The notes: generated by a model from the letters alone, not told the origin. A stretch of 64,000 nt of DNA from Rubrivivax sp. SCN 71-131 (GCA_001724995.1 MEFD01000018.1:124001-188000), one strand, 5' to 3'. Counted from the stretch's first letter, positions 1 to 9,346 are shown. Made by a program: numbers and translations.

Positions 1-533
1 GACACGATGGCCGGGTAGAGCATGGCGCCCAGCAGCCGCGCGCGCAGCGCCTGGCGCTCCTCGAGGTCGTCGGCCAGGCGCTCGAGCACGGCGCCGAGCG
101 CGCCGCTCTGCTCGCCGGCGGCGACCACCGCGCGGTAGACCTCGTCGAACTCGCGCGGCGCGGTGGCCAGGGCGCGCGCGAAGGGGCTGCCGGCGTTGAC
201 CTCGCTCTTCAGGTGCGAGAGCAGCTCGCGCTGGCGCTCGTCCTCGCTCTCCTCGGCGAGCGCGGCCAGGGCGCGCTCCAGCGGCAGGCCCGCGCCGACG
301 AGCCCGGCGAGCTGGCGTGTCCAGACGGTGAGGCCGGCGCCGCCGAAGACGCGGCGCGCGAGGCGCAGCCCGCCGCCGCTGCCCGCGGCCGACTGCGCCA
401 GCGGCGTGACGGACAGCGGAACGAGCGCCAGCGCGCGCAGCTGCGCGCGTGCGGCCTTGGCGCTGTCGGCCTCGACCGTGCCCCGGGCGGCCTTGCCGTC
501 GGCGTCCAGCGCGTCGTAGCGGTAGGCCGGCAT
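1..533 (-). CDS. gspF: Type II secretion inner-membrane protein GspF (partial)
   Basis: Only the N-terminal 177 codons are present; the gene runs off the left edge. The translation begins MPAYRYDALDADGKAARG, the typical GspF opening, followed by the first GspF domain with the stretch LVGAGLPLERAL and a cytoplasmic helical bundle up to the edge. GspF is the polytopic inner-membrane platform that contacts the GspE ATPase and GspL. Its start lies 6 bp after the gspE stop, so it is the last visible gene of the minus-strand gsp operon. The family is about 400 residues long, so more than half is outside the window. Confidence 0.93.
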   Translation of the reverse strand, partial: MPAYRYDALDADGKAARGTVEADSAKAARAQLRALALVPLSVTPLAQSAAGSGGGLRLARRVFGGAGLTVWTRQLAGLVGAGLPLERALAALAEESEDERQRELLSHLKSEVNAGSPFARALATAPREFDEVYRAVVAAGEQSGALGAVLERLADDLEERQALRARLLGAMLYPAIV

Positions 534-539
534 GCGGCC

Positions 540-1958
540 TCAATCCCGCGTCACGCGGATGACCTCCTCCGGCGAGGTCGTGCCGTCGCGCAGCAGGCGC
601 TGCCCGTCCTCGCGCATCGGGCGCATGCCCGCGGCGTGCGCAGCGGCGACCAGCTCCTGCTCGCTGCCGCGGCCGTGGATGAGCGCGCGCAGCGCGTCGT
701 CGACGACCATCAGCTCGTACACGCCGGTGCGGCCCTTGTAGCCGGTGTGGCTGCAGGCCGCGCAGCCCACGGCGTGCCAGAGGCCGTCGCCGCCCTGGCG
801 GCGGCAGTCGGGGCAGAGCTTGCGCACCAGGCGCTGCGCCAGCACGCCCAGCAGGCTGCTGGAGAGCAGGAAGGGCTCGACCCCCATGTCGACGAGGCGC
901 GTGACCGAACTCGGCGCGTCGTTGGTGTGCACGGTGGCCAGCACGAGGTGGCCGGTGAGGCTGGCCTGGATGGCGATCTGCGCCGTCTCGTGGTCGCGGA
1001 TCTCGCCGATCATGATGACGTCCGGGTCCTGGCGCAGGATGGCGCGCAGCGCCTTGGCGAAGGTGAGTTCGATCTTCGCGTTGACCTGCGTCTGGCCGAT
1101 GCCCGGCAGCTCGTACTCGATCGGGTCCTCGACCGTGAGCACGTTGGTGGTCGCGGTGTCGATGCGCGAGAGGCTGGCGTAGAGCGTCGTCGTCTTGCCG
1201 CTGCCGGTGGGGCCGGTGACGAGCACGATGCCGTGCGGCTGCTGGATCAGGCGCGCGAACGCCGCGAGCACGTCGCCGCTCATGCCGAGGGCGGGCAGCG
1301 TCAGGCGCGATTCGGTCTTGTCGAGCAGGCGCAGCACGGCGCGCTCGCCGTGCGCGCTGGGCAGGGTGGAGACGCGCACGTCGATGGCGCGCGCACCGAT
1401 GCGCAGCGCGATGCGGCCGTCCTGCGGCAGCCGCTTCTCGGCGATGTCGAGCTCGGCCATGATCTTCAGCCGACTGATCAGCGCGGCGTGCAGCGCCTTG
1501 TTGGGCTGCACGACCTCGCGCAGCGTGCCGTCGACGCGAAAGCGCACCGAGCTCGCGCGCTCGTAGGGCTCGATGTGGATGTCGCTCGCGCCATCCTTGG
1601 CCGCCTGCGTCAGCAGCGCGTTGAGCATGCGGATGATGGGCGCGTCGTCGGCGGCTTCCAGCAGGTCGGCCACCGCCGGCAGGTCCTGCATCAGGCGCGA
1701 GAGATCGACGCCGGACTCGACCTCGCCGATCACCGCCGCGGCGCTGCCGCCGCCGCCGGCGTAGGCCGCGGCGATGCGCTCGGCGAGCGTCACCGCCGTC
1801 TCGAACTCGTGCCGGCTCGGGTCGTGCACGCGGCCGACTTCGGCCAGCGCCGCATCCGGCGTCGTCTCGGCGGCCCAGAGCACGCGCTCGTGGCCGTCGT
1901 CCTCCAGCAGCAGCGTGTTCGCCTTGGCGAAGGCGTAGGGCAGCGGGTGGCGCGGCAT
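540..1958 (-). CDS. gspE: Type II secretion ATPase GspE
   Basis: A 472-residue cytoplasmic ATPase that powers pseudopilus assembly. It has an N-terminal GspE/PilB domain, the signature ASDIHIEP at about 124-131, Walker A GPTGSGKTTT at about 249-258, the Asp box around TVEDPIEYE, Walker B IMIGEIRD at about 315-322 and a zinc-binding tetracysteine (C382, C385, C399, C402). The tetracysteine is seen in GspE/PilB enzymes and is absent from retraction ATPases such as PilT, which supports the assembly role. The start is 10 bp after the gspD stop and the gene leads into gspF. Length and motifs look complete. Confidence 0.97.
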   Translation of the reverse strand: MPRHPLPYAFAKANTLLLEDDGHERVLWAAETTPDAALAEVGRVHDPSRHEFETAVTLAERIAAAYAGGGGSAAAVIGEVESGVDLSRLMQDLPAVADLLEAADDAPIIRMLNALLTQAAKDGASDIHIEPYERASSVRFRVDGTLREVVQPNKALHAALISRLKIMAELDIAEKRLPQDGRIALRIGARAIDVRVSTLPSAHGERAVLRLLDKTESRLTLPALGMSGDVLAAFARLIQQPHGIVLVTGPTGSGKTTTLYASLSRIDTATTNVLTVEDPIEYELPGIGQTQVNAKIELTFAKALRAILRQDPDVIMIGEIRDHETAQIAIQASLTGHLVLATVHTNDAPSSVTRLVDMGVEPFLLSSSLLGVLAQRLVRKLCPDCRRQGGDGLWHAVGCAACSHTGYKGRTGVYELMVVDDALRALIHGRGSEQELVAAAHAAGMRPMREDGQRLLRDGTTSPEEVIRVTRD

Positions 1959-1968
1959 CGGGCGGCGT

Positions 1969-4266
1969 TCAGGGGCTGTCCGGCCGCGAAGCCGGGCGCG
2001 GCGCCGCGCCCGGCGCCGATGCGCCGGCGGCCGGCGCCACGGACGGTTGCGCGACCGGCGGATCCAGCGGCGCCAGGGGCACCGCGCTGGCCGGCGTGGA
2101 GGGCGGCAGCACGGGCGCGCGCTCGATCGGCAGCACCAGGCTCGGCCGCGGCTGGTTGCCCATCTGGTAGGCGCGGATCTGCTCGTAGCGGTCGTCGGAG
2201 AGGCGCTGCTGCGTCTGCGCGTCGCGCATCACGATCGGGCGCAGGAAGACCATCAGGTTGGTGCGCTTGCGCTCGCGGCTCTCGCTGCGGAAGACGGCGC
2301 CCAGCAGCGGGATGTCGCCCAGCAGCGGCACCTTGCTCTGCGTCGTCGAGTAGGTGTCCTCGATGAGGCCGCCGAGCACGAGGATCTGGCCGTCGTCGAC
2401 CGTCACCGTGCCCTCGATGGAGCGCTTCGTCGTCGACGGTCCCGCGTTGCTCGTGCCCGCGGCGGTGGTGCTCTTGACGGCGCTCTGCTCCTGGTAAATC
2501 TGCATGCGGATGGCGCCGCCTTCGCCGATCTGCGGCCGGATGCGCAGCGTGATGCCGACGTCCTTGCGCTCGATGGTCTGGAAGGGGTTGGTGGTGCCGG
2601 TGCCGGTGCTCGTGAACTGCCCGGTGATGAAGGGCACGTTCTCGCCGACGACGATCTTCGCCTCCTCGTTGTCCAGCGTGATCAGGTTGGGCGTGCTCAC
2701 GATGTTGGTCTGCGTCTGGCTCTGCAGCAGGCGCAGGATGGCCGACAGCGAGGTGACGCCGTCGATGACGCGCGCCAGGCCGATGTTGAGGCCCTCGCCC
2801 AGCTTCAGGTTGCCCTGCGCCAGGCTGCTGTTGACGCTGATGATGTTCGGTGCGGCGCCGCTGCTGAGGTTCTGCACCGCATTGACGTCGTAGTTGCCGC
2901 TGCGACCGAGCTTGCCCAGCCACTCGAAGCCGAAGTCGGCGGCGTCGCCGCCGGCGACCTCGACGATCATGCTCTCGATGTAGACCTGCGCGCGGCGCTG
3001 GTCGAGCTGCTCGATCATCGCGCGCAGCTGCCGGTACAGCGGCTCGGGCGCGGTGATGATGAGCGAGTTCGTCGACGGATCGGCCTGGATGAAGCCGCCG
3101 GTCGAGGGTTGCGCCGCGGCCGACAGCGGGGCCGTGGCCTGCGCGCTGGCGCCACCCTGCGCCGACATCTGAGCCGACTGCTGGGCCGACATCTGCGCCG
3201 CGGTGATGGCCTGGCCGGCGGTGGATGCGCCGGCGAGGGCGCCCGTGCCCGTGCCCGCGCCCGGCGCCCCCGCGCCGCCCTGGGCCGCGAAGGCCGCGCG
3301 CAGCACCGTCGCCAGGCGCGTGGCATCGGCGTTCTTCAGGTGCACGACCCACATGCCCGGTGCGCCCGGGATGCCGGCGCCGGCCATGGGCCGGTCCAGC
3401 CGCGCCACCACGGCGTGCACCGTCGCCAGCCGCCCGGGGCTGCTGGCGCGCACGAGCAGCGAGTTGGTGCGCGCATCGGCCAGCACCGTGGTCGCGCCGG
3501 CGGTGCGCGCGATGCCGGGTGCGGCCACCGTCGGCCCGCCGTCGGCCAGGCGCTGCACGACGGCGGCGACGTCGGCCGCCACCACATGCTCGAGCGGGAT
3601 GACGTCGACCGCGCCGCTGTCGGGCTGGTCCAGCGCGGCGATGATCTTGGCGATGCGGCGCAGGTTGTCGGCGTAGTCGGTGATGACGAGGGCGTCGCTG
3701 CCTGGGCTGGCGTTGATGGTGTTGTTGGCGGTGATGAGCGGGCGCAGCACGGCCACCAGGTTGTTCGGGTTCTCGTGGCGCAGCGTGAAGATCTGCGTCA
3801 CGATCTGGTCGCCGCGCGGCGTCACCTCGCCGACCGAGACGGTGCCGGTCTGCACCTTGGCCTCGGCCTCGGGAACCACCTTCAGCAGCCCGGCGACCTC
3901 GACTACCGCGAAGCCCATGCCGCGCAGCGCCCACAGGTAGCTCTGGTAGGCCTGCGCGATGCTCTGCGGCTGCTCGCTGTAGACCGTCATCGTGCCGCGC
4001 ACGCGCGGGTCGACGACGATGGCGCGGTTGATCATCGCCGCGAAGGCGCGCGTGACGGCCTCGATGTCGGCGTTGACGAAATTCACCGTCACCGGCGCGC
4101 GCGCCGCCGCTGCGCTCGCCTGGCCCCAGGCCGGGGGCAGCGGCAGCGCGAGCGCGCCGGCCAGGGCCAGACAGCCCACCCGTGCAGGCAGGGACGCGGG
4201 CTTTGCACCGTGGCCGGCGGGGCGGGACGGTGCGCGGCGAGGGCGGCAGGCGCGGTTCATTCTCAT
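1969..4266 (-). CDS. gspD: Type II secretion outer-membrane secretin GspD
   Basis: A 765-residue secretin. A signal peptide (about residues 1-50, hydrophobic core LALAGALALPLPP) precedes the N0 domain (VTVNFVNADIEAVTRAFAAM), repeated N1-N3 domains and the C-terminal secretin barrel with the signature VPLLGDIPLLGAVFRSE. An N3 linker rich in Gly, Ala and Gln lies at about 350-400. The open frame extends far upstream, but the ATG at 4266 overlaps the gspN stop as ATGA, so that start was chosen; a second ATG two codons on at 4260 is possible. No lipobox is evident, so outer-membrane targeting may depend on a separate pilotin not seen here. Confidence 0.96.
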   Translation of the reverse strand: MRMNRACRPRRAPSRPAGHGAKPASLPARVGCLALAGALALPLPPAWGQASAAAARAPVTVNFVNADIEAVTRAFAAMINRAIVVDPRVRGTMTVYSEQPQSIAQAYQSYLWALRGMGFAVVEVAGLLKVVPEAEAKVQTGTVSVGEVTPRGDQIVTQIFTLRHENPNNLVAVLRPLITANNTINASPGSDALVITDYADNLRRIAKIIAALDQPDSGAVDVIPLEHVVAADVAAVVQRLADGGPTVAAPGIARTAGATTVLADARTNSLLVRASSPGRLATVHAVVARLDRPMAGAGIPGAPGMWVVHLKNADATRLATVLRAAFAAQGGAGAPGAGTGTGALAGASTAGQAITAAQMSAQQSAQMSAQGGASAQATAPLSAAAQPSTGGFIQADPSTNSLIITAPEPLYRQLRAMIEQLDQRRAQVYIESMIVEVAGGDAADFGFEWLGKLGRSGNYDVNAVQNLSSGAAPNIISVNSSLAQGNLKLGEGLNIGLARVIDGVTSLSAILRLLQSQTQTNIVSTPNLITLDNEEAKIVVGENVPFITGQFTSTGTGTTNPFQTIERKDVGITLRIRPQIGEGGAIRMQIYQEQSAVKSTTAAGTSNAGPSTTKRSIEGTVTVDDGQILVLGGLIEDTYSTTQSKVPLLGDIPLLGAVFRSESRERKRTNLMVFLRPIVMRDAQTQQRLSDDRYEQIRAYQMGNQPRPSLVLPIERAPVLPPSTPASAVPLAPLDPPVAQPSVAPAAGASAPGAAPRPASRPDSP

Positions 4267-5084
4267 CCGATCGCGAGCAGTGCCAGTGGCCCTTGCCGCT
4301 GGCCCAGGAGGTTGAGCAGATTGTTCAGCATCGCTTCGCTGCCGGGCTCGGCCTCGGCCTGGCCGCGAAAACGCAGCGTGGCGCCGGCCCATTGGCCCTG
4401 GCCGGAGAGCCGCAGCGGCCCCTGCAGCGTCTGCAGCGCCACGCGCGCGCCCTCGGGGCCGTCGCCGGCGCCGCTGAGCACGAGGCGGTAGCTGCCGAGC
4501 ACCGGCAGCGTGCTCAGGCGCGAGGACAGGTCCTGCAGCCGCAACTCGGCCTGCCCGGTGACGCGCAGGCGGCCCTGCACCCATTCGAGCGCCAGGCCAT
4601 CGGTCTGCAGTTGCACGCGGCCGCCCAGGCGCAAGGTGTTGAAGGGCGCGCCCAGCCCCGCCAGCCAGGCCGCCGGCCAATGGGCGCGGGCCGGCTCCGG
4701 GCTGCCGACCGCCACGCGCAGACGGCCGATGCCCGGGCGGGCCAGAACGCGCAGCGCGTCGTCGATGCAGCAGTCCTGGCGCAGCGCGAGTTCGAACGCC
4801 GCGGGCGCGCCCCCGCGACCGAGGCGCCAGTGCAGTCGCCCGGGCAGGGCGCTGGCCTCGCGGCTGCCGGGGCCGCCGGCGAGCACGGCCACGGCGCTGC
4901 CGGACCACAGCGTGCCGCGGGCGTCGACCAGCAGCAGCCGTTGCCCGGTCTGCGCGGCCACCCAGCGCGCGACCCAGCTCGCCGGGGCGAGGGCGGCGAG
5001 CGCCAGCAACGCACCCAGCAGCGCACCGGCCAGGGCCCACGGCCAGGGGCCGCGGCGGCGGCTCGGGGTCTTGGCGCGGATCAT
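4263..5084 (-). CDS. gspN: Type II secretion protein GspN
   Basis: A 273-residue bitopic protein with a short basic cytoplasmic end (MIRAKTPSRRR), one membrane helix (WALAGALLGALLALAALAP) and a periplasmic part of the T2SSN family. GspN is a non-universal T2SS component of uncertain role; it is common in Burkholderiales and Xanthomonas systems. The frame is open upstream to 5198, but that extension lies in the end of gspM; the ATG at 5084, 19 bp after the gspM stop, precedes the membrane helix directly. The stop overlaps the gspD start by four bases, suggesting translational coupling. Confidence 0.88.
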   Translation of the reverse strand: MIRAKTPSRRRGPWPWALAGALLGALLALAALAPASWVARWVAAQTGQRLLLVDARGTLWSGSAVAVLAGGPGSREASALPGRLHWRLGRGGAPAAFELALRQDCCIDDALRVLARPGIGRLRVAVGSPEPARAHWPAAWLAGLGAPFNTLRLGGRVQLQTDGLALEWVQGRLRVTGQAELRLQDLSSRLSTLPVLGSYRLVLSGAGDGPEGARVALQTLQGPLRLSGQGQWAGATLRFRGQAEAEPGSEAMLNNLLNLLGQRQGPLALLAIG

Positions 5085-5103
5085 GGTGCGGATGTGGGTG
5101 CGC

Positions 5104-5613
5104 TCAGGGCTGCGGCAGGCCGAGGACGAGCGTGCCGGAGAAGAGGCCGGCGCCCGCGGCGGGCTGCGCGGTGAGCCGCAGCTCGATCGTGCGTGCACGC
5201 GCGCCGACGCGCGCGTCGGCGAGGAAATCGCGCAGTTCGTCGCTGCTCACGCCGGTCAGCGTCAGCACGACACGCTCGCCCTGCTCGGCCAGGCGCGCGC
5301 GCGGCTCCAGGCCTGCCGCCGCCGCGTGCAGCGCCGCCAGGGCCTGCGCACGCGGCAGCGGCGGGCTCGCGCGCAGCTGTTGCGCCTGCGCAGCCTGGTC
5401 CTGCATGCGCTGCAGCTGTGCCTGCAGGGCGTCCAGCCGCGGCGGCGCTTCGCGCAGCGTGCGCAGCGCCGGTTGCAGCGCAAGCGCCCACAGCAGGTAG
5501 AGGCCAAGAATCCAGGCCGCCAGCAGCACGAGGCGCCGCTCGCGCGCGTCGCGCGCGCGCCAGGCGGCCCGCAGCAACTGCAAGGGCTGCAACGGCTGCA
5601 GCGCGGCCTTCAT
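5104..5613 (-). CDS. gspM: Type II secretion protein GspM
   Basis: A 169-residue bitopic inner-membrane protein. A short cytoplasmic end is followed by a membrane helix (LVLLAAWILGLYLLWALALQ, about 28-47), a periplasmic coiled coil (LDALQAQLQRMQDQAAQAQQ) and a small ferredoxin-like domain. GspM binds GspL in the assembly platform. The ATG overlaps the gspL stop as ATGA. Its size and layout match the family although sequence conservation in this family is low; the position between gspL and gspN is the main support. Confidence 0.92.
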   Translation of the reverse strand: MKAALQPLQPLQLLRAAWRARDARERRLVLLAAWILGLYLLWALALQPALRTLREAPPRLDALQAQLQRMQDQAAQAQQLRASPPLPRAQALAALHAAAAGLEPRARLAEQGERVVLTLTGVSSDELRDFLADARVGARARTIELRLTAQPAAGAGLFSGTLVLGLPQP

Positions 5614-6836
5614 CGCGCGCCCTCGACGGCGAGCACGAGCTGCGTGCCCTGGCCCTGTGTCTGTACCTGGGCCTGGTAGCCCGCCGCGCGCGCGGCCAGC
5701 GCGAACTGCTGCTGCTGCTCCTGCGTCCAGGGGTCGACGGTGAGGCTCAGGCGACCGGGCTCGAAGCGCAGTGCCTGCAGCGGGCCCTGGCCCTCGGGCC
5801 AGGCGGCGGCGGCGGCCGAGAGCATGCGCTCCAGGTCGGCGGCGCCGGCCTGGCCGGCGGCCTCGCGCAGGCGCTCGGTCTCGCGCTGCATCTGCAGCGG
5901 CGCGTCGAGCACCACGCGCACCTGCGGATGCGTGTCGTGCAACAGCTGCACCTGCGCCTGCTGCCGCTGCTGCAGCTCGTGCTGCAGCTCCCAGGCCCAG
6001 GCCCCGAGGCCGACGAGATTGACGAGCACGAGGCCGACGAGGCCCCAGCGCAGCGGTCGCCAGGCGCGCTCGCGGCGCAGCCGCTGCAGCGCCTCGCGCA
6101 GCGCCTGCAGGCCGCGATGCCGGGGCGCGAACTCGAACTGGCGCAGGTTCCAGGGCGAGCGCAGCGCGCGCAGCGCGCGCTCGGCCTCACCCAGCACCTC
6201 GACACCTTCGCCGAGCCAGCGCTCGGCCTCGGCCGCCGCGGCCGGGTGTGCGCTGCACGCCAGCCCCGCGCGCTCGAGCGCGGCCAGTCGCTGGCGCGCC
6301 AGCGTCCCCGACAGGCGCAGGCAGACGACGCCGCCGCGGTGGCTGTGCACGAGCAGTGGCGCGGACCCGGCCTCGTCGCCGGGCAGGACATGCAGCGTCG
6401 GCGGATCCTCGGGCCAGCTCGGCGGGGCGATGCGCTCGACCATGACGCCGGCCTGGTGCAGGTCGGCGAGCACGGCGGCCAGCGGTTGCCTGCGCACCAC
6501 CGCGACCCAGCCCGGCTCGCCGCCGGCGGCCGCGCTGCCCAGCGCCAGGTGCAGCGCCTCGTCCTCATCGAGCAACTGTTCTTCGAGCACGGCGCCGAGC
6601 GCGGCGCGCCGCCGCGCCGGGGGCGCCTTGGGGAGGGTCGCATGCTGCCAGCTCACGTCGACGTCGGCCAGCAGCAGCGTCGTGCCGTCGGCGCGTGGCA
6701 GCCGCGCCGCCGCGGCGTGGCCCGAGCGCGTGAGCTGCCGGCCATCGGCGCTGAAGGCGTAGGCGTACTCGGCTGGCACCGGCGCCGCCGCGTCGGTGCG
6801 CGGTCGCGACGGCAGGAGGATGACGAGGACGGACAT
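5610..6836 (-). CDS. gspL: Type II secretion protein GspL
   Basis: A 408-residue protein with an actin-like cytoplasmic domain (about 1-250), a membrane helix near 275-292 (WGLVGLVLVNLVGLGAWAWE) and a periplasmic coiled coil plus ferredoxin-like domain. GspL links the GspE ATPase to GspM and the pseudopilus. The gene sits between gspK and gspM, 23 bp after the gspK stop, and its own stop overlaps the gspM start. No truncation or odd feature was seen. Confidence 0.94.
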   Translation of the reverse strand: MSVLVILLPSRPRTDAAAPVPAEYAYAFSADGRQLTRSGHAAAARLPRADGTTLLLADVDVSWQHATLPKAPPARRRAALGAVLEEQLLDEDEALHLALGSAAAGGEPGWVAVVRRQPLAAVLADLHQAGVMVERIAPPSWPEDPPTLHVLPGDEAGSAPLLVHSHRGGVVCLRLSGTLARQRLAALERAGLACSAHPAAAAEAERWLGEGVEVLGEAERALRALRSPWNLRQFEFAPRHRGLQALREALQRLRRERAWRPLRWGLVGLVLVNLVGLGAWAWELQHELQQRQQAQVQLLHDTHPQVRVVLDAPLQMQRETERLREAAGQAGAADLERMLSAAAAAWPEGQGPLQALRFEPGRLSLTVDPWTQEQQQQFALAARAAGYQAQVQTQGQGTQLVLAVEGAR

Positions 6837-6859
6837 CGGCGGCTATTGTCGCTGTCGGC

Positions 6860-7828
6860 TCATCCCGTCGTTCCGGGCAGGAGGCTGCGGCGCTCGCTGC
6901 GCAGGAGCAGCACCTGCGCGCCGGCGCCGACGCCGCGGCGCTCGAACAGCCAGCGCTCTTCGAGCAGGCGATCGTCCCAGCGCAGCCACGCGCGCACGTC
7001 GAAGTGGCTCGAGTGCACGCCCACGCGCGCTTCGTCCACGGCGACGCCGCTGGGCAGCAGGCCCTTGAGCGCGGCAGCCGACGCGGCGGGTTCGCGCTGC
7101 AGGGTCTGCACGATGCGCTGCGCGTCGGGCAGTTCGAGGCCGTCGATGGCCGCCAGCAGCGCCGGTGCCGCGGCGGTGTTGGCGTTGAGCGCGGTGCGCG
7201 CGGGCAGGATCGTCACGTAGGGGGTGATCGCCTGCAGGCCCTGGGCGTCGAGGCCGAGCCAGGCGAGCTGCTCGACGTGTTGCGGCGCCAGCGGCGCCGT
7301 CGATTCGTGCGCGTTCCACGCGGCGACGAGTCCGCCCGCCAGGCGCTCGGCCAGCGCCGCGTCGGCGCCGGCCGCGGCGCACAGGCGGCGCAGCGCGGCG
7401 ATCTCGGCAGGCACCGGCTGGCCGTCGTCGGCGATCAGGCGGCGCAGGTTGTAGCGCGACTGCGCGTCGTCGATCTCGCCGGAGAGGAAGAGGTCCAGGG
7501 CGTCGTCGCCGCCCGCCCCGCCCTCGCCGCCGAGGAATTGCGACAGGCGCGACTCCTCCAGCTTGCGCGCCCAGCCGGCGCTGGGCGGGAAGGCGCGGCC
7601 GGCATCGCTGCGCAGCATCAGCCGCGCCCAGTCCTGCGCGCCGATGAGGATCCAGCCCGCTTGCGCGCGCACGCGCTCGGCGGCCTGCAGCTCGACGGCG
7701 CGCTGCTGCGTCCAGACCATCGCCGCCGCGGCGCTCGCCACCAGGGTGAGGATGAGCATCGCCAGCAGCAGTGCCGCGCCGCGCTGGGCGTCGGCGTGGC
7801 GGCGGGCGGCCGTGGCGCCCATGCTCAT
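6860..7828 (-). CDS. gspK: Type II secretion minor pseudopilin GspK
   Basis: A 322-residue minor pseudopilin. The prepilin leader ends ..DAQRG before AALLLAMLILTLVASAA, so cleavage by the prepilin peptidase follows the Gly. The usual Glu at mature position 5 is absent, as is normal for GspK, which caps the pseudopilus tip together with GspI and GspJ. The large globular insert characteristic of GspK follows. The ATG at 7828 overlaps the gspJ stop as ATGA; a second ATG at 7822 gives a leader two residues shorter. The frame is open further upstream, but that part is gspJ. Confidence 0.94.
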   Translation of the reverse strand: MSMGATAARRHADAQRGAALLLAMLILTLVASAAAAMVWTQQRAVELQAAERVRAQAGWILIGAQDWARLMLRSDAGRAFPPSAGWARKLEESRLSQFLGGEGGAGGDDALDLFLSGEIDDAQSRYNLRRLIADDGQPVPAEIAALRRLCAAAGADAALAERLAGGLVAAWNAHESTAPLAPQHVEQLAWLGLDAQGLQAITPYVTILPARTALNANTAAAPALLAAIDGLELPDAQRIVQTLQREPAASAAALKGLLPSGVAVDEARVGVHSSHFDVRAWLRWDDRLLEERWLFERRGVGAGAQVLLLRSERRSLLPGTTG

Positions 7829-8460
7829 CGGCCGCCGACGACGAGCACGTCGCGCGTGAGCGTGCGGCCGCCGGCCAGCTGCAGCACCAGGCGCACGCCG
7901 CTGGGCAGCAGCTCGACGCTGCGCGCCGCCGCGCTCGCCGCCCCGGCGGCAGCCGGTGCCAGGTCGCCGCTGGACTGCGCGTTGCTCCAGGCGTTGCCGC
8001 GGTAGAAGTAGAGCTGCCAGCCCTCGACATCGTCCAGCAGCCGCAGCGCGGCGGCGGCCTGCGGCTGCAGTTGCTGGCTTTGCAGCCAGGCCTGCTGCAG
8101 CGTGCCGAGCTGCGTCGTCGGCGGCGTCGCCCAGCGCAGCCACTGCGTGCCCTCGAGCGTCCAGGCCACGATCTGCAGCGCGTCGTCGCTGCGCCGCACG
8201 AGGCGCAGCGTGCGGCCGTCGAAGGCCAGCGCCGGCACGCCGGCATCGGCCTGCAGGCGCTGCAGGTCGGTCTCCCACTGCGCGACGACGGTGGCCAGGC
8301 GTGTCGTGCGCTCGACGCTGTCGCGGCCGGCGTCGCGACTGGCGAGCACGCCCTCGAGGCCGCGCCAGGCCAGCGCCGCCATCAGCGCCATCACCGCCAG
8401 GGCCACCAGCACCTCGACGAGCGTGAAGCCGCGCGCGCGGCCGGGCGTGCCGCAGGCCAT
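7825..8460 (-). CDS. gspJ: Type II secretion minor pseudopilin GspJ
   Basis: A 211-residue minor pseudopilin with the leader MACGTPGRARG and the N-methylation motif FTLVEVLVALAVMALMAALA (Glu at mature position 5). The C-terminal domain matches the size of GspJ. Its start codon shares one base with the gspI stop (TGATG), and its stop overlaps gspK, so these pseudopilin genes form an unbroken coupled string. GspJ, GspI and GspK are expected to form the tip complex that starts the pseudopilus. Confidence 0.94.
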   Translation of the reverse strand: MACGTPGRARGFTLVEVLVALAVMALMAALAWRGLEGVLASRDAGRDSVERTTRLATVVAQWETDLQRLQADAGVPALAFDGRTLRLVRRSDDALQIVAWTLEGTQWLRWATPPTTQLGTLQQAWLQSQQLQPQAAAALRLLDDVEGWQLYFYRGNAWSNAQSSGDLAPAAAGAASAAARSVELLPSGVRLVLQLAGGRTLTRDVLVVGGR

Positions 8461-8819
8461 CAGTAGCGCGACATCACGGTGGTCAGCGTCACCAGCGGCT
8501 GCCCGGCCTCGTCGCGCACGACGGCTTCGATGCGCCGCATGTTCGGGTTCAGCGTGGGTCGCGTGAGAAGCTGGCCGGCGAAGGCGCGCCCGAGCTGCTC
8601 GCAGCGGAAGTCGGCGTCGCCGATGCCCGGCAAGACGCGCGACAGGCGCAGGCCGACGAGCTGGTTGTCGGCGCACCACTGCGCGGCGGTGACCGCGTGC
8701 AGGCGCTCGGCGTTGTCGACCAGCGCCTGCGCGGCGCGCGCCCCGGCCGCCAGCGCCACGGCGACGATGGCCAGCGCCACCAGCACCTCGAGCAGCGTGA
8801 AGCCGCGCGCGGGCCGCAT
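8460..8819 (-). CDS. gspI: Type II secretion minor pseudopilin GspI
   Basis: A 119-residue minor pseudopilin. The very short leader MRPARG is followed by FTLLEVLVALAIVAVALAAG, with Glu at mature position 5, then a small domain containing a pair of Cys residues typical of the family. The ATG at 8819, 8 bp after the gspH stop, gives a leader of normal length; the longer upstream frame would place the membrane segment deep inside the protein and was rejected. Confidence 0.93.
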   Translation of the reverse strand: MRPARGFTLLEVLVALAIVAVALAAGARAAQALVDNAERLHAVTAAQWCADNQLVGLRLSRVLPGIGDADFRCEQLGRAFAGQLLTRPTLNPNMRRIEAVVRDEAGQPLVTLTTVMSRY

Positions 8820-8827
8820 GGCCGTGC

Positions 8828-9346
8828 TCAGGGCGTGCGCTCGTCGGCGGGCAGCAGCGCGAAGGGCTGCAGCCCGTCGGTGCCGACGCTGACCTGCTGC
8901 GCGCCCTGGCGCAGGGTCACGCGCTGCGCGCCGATCAGGGGTTCGGGGCCGAGCGTGAGCACGCCGCGTCCGCCCTCGACCTCGGCGACGATGGCCTCGT
9001 CGCCTGTCGCGGCGAGCCACCGCGTGGGCAGCCTGCTCGTTGCCGGCAGGCCGATGAAGCGAAAGGCCTGGCCGGGGACCTCCGACGTCGGCCGCCAGAC
9101 CACCGGCAGCGCCGCCGCGCGCGCCTGGCCGCGCGCGCTCTCCAGCAGGCTCACCAGGCGCAGCGCCTCGCGCTCGAGCCGCTCCTGCGCGCCGTCGCGC
9201 AAGGCCAGGCCGACCCCCGCGCTGGCCAGCGCCACCAGCGCGACCACGACCAGCAGCTCGATCAGCGTGAAGCCGCAGGACGCGCCCTGCAGCGCGCGCC
9301 GGTGCAGGCGCCGGCGCAGGCTACTGCCAGGAGCCGATGTCGGCAT
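8828..9346 (-). CDS. gspH: Type II secretion minor pseudopilin GspH
   Basis: A 172-residue pseudopilin carrying the motif GFTLIELLVVVALVALASAG. The first ATG, at 9346, gives a long leader of about 25 residues and overlaps the end of gspG by 26 bp; leaders in this family are usually 5-10 residues, so a later non-ATG start is possible. A GspH domain follows with the expected length. GspH lies in the minor pseudopilin set with I, J and K. Confidence 0.92.
   Translation of the reverse strand: MPTSAPGSSLRRRLHRRALQGASCGFTLIELLVVVALVALASAGVGLALRDGAQERLEREALRLVSLLESARGQARAAALPVVWRPTSEVPGQAFRFIGLPATSRLPTRWLAATGDEAIVAEVEGGRGVLTLGPEPLIGAQRVTLRQGAQQVSVGTDGLQPFALLPADERTP

Noticed and set aside
213..2366. 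A 717-codon plus-strand open frame opposite gspE and gspF
   Set aside because: The minus-strand proteins carry Walker, Cys and GspF motifs. The plus frame is a GC-rich shadow.
1969..5040. A longer GspD starting at 5040
   Set aside because: The extra 258 residues are the shadow of gspN; the ATG at 4266 overlapping the gspN stop fits the signal peptide.
5193..7220. Plus-strand frame opposite gspL, gspM and gspK
   Set aside because: The product is repetitive Arg/Ala/Gln-rich sequence typical of antisense reading in this GC range; the minus-strand genes have clear membrane and family features.
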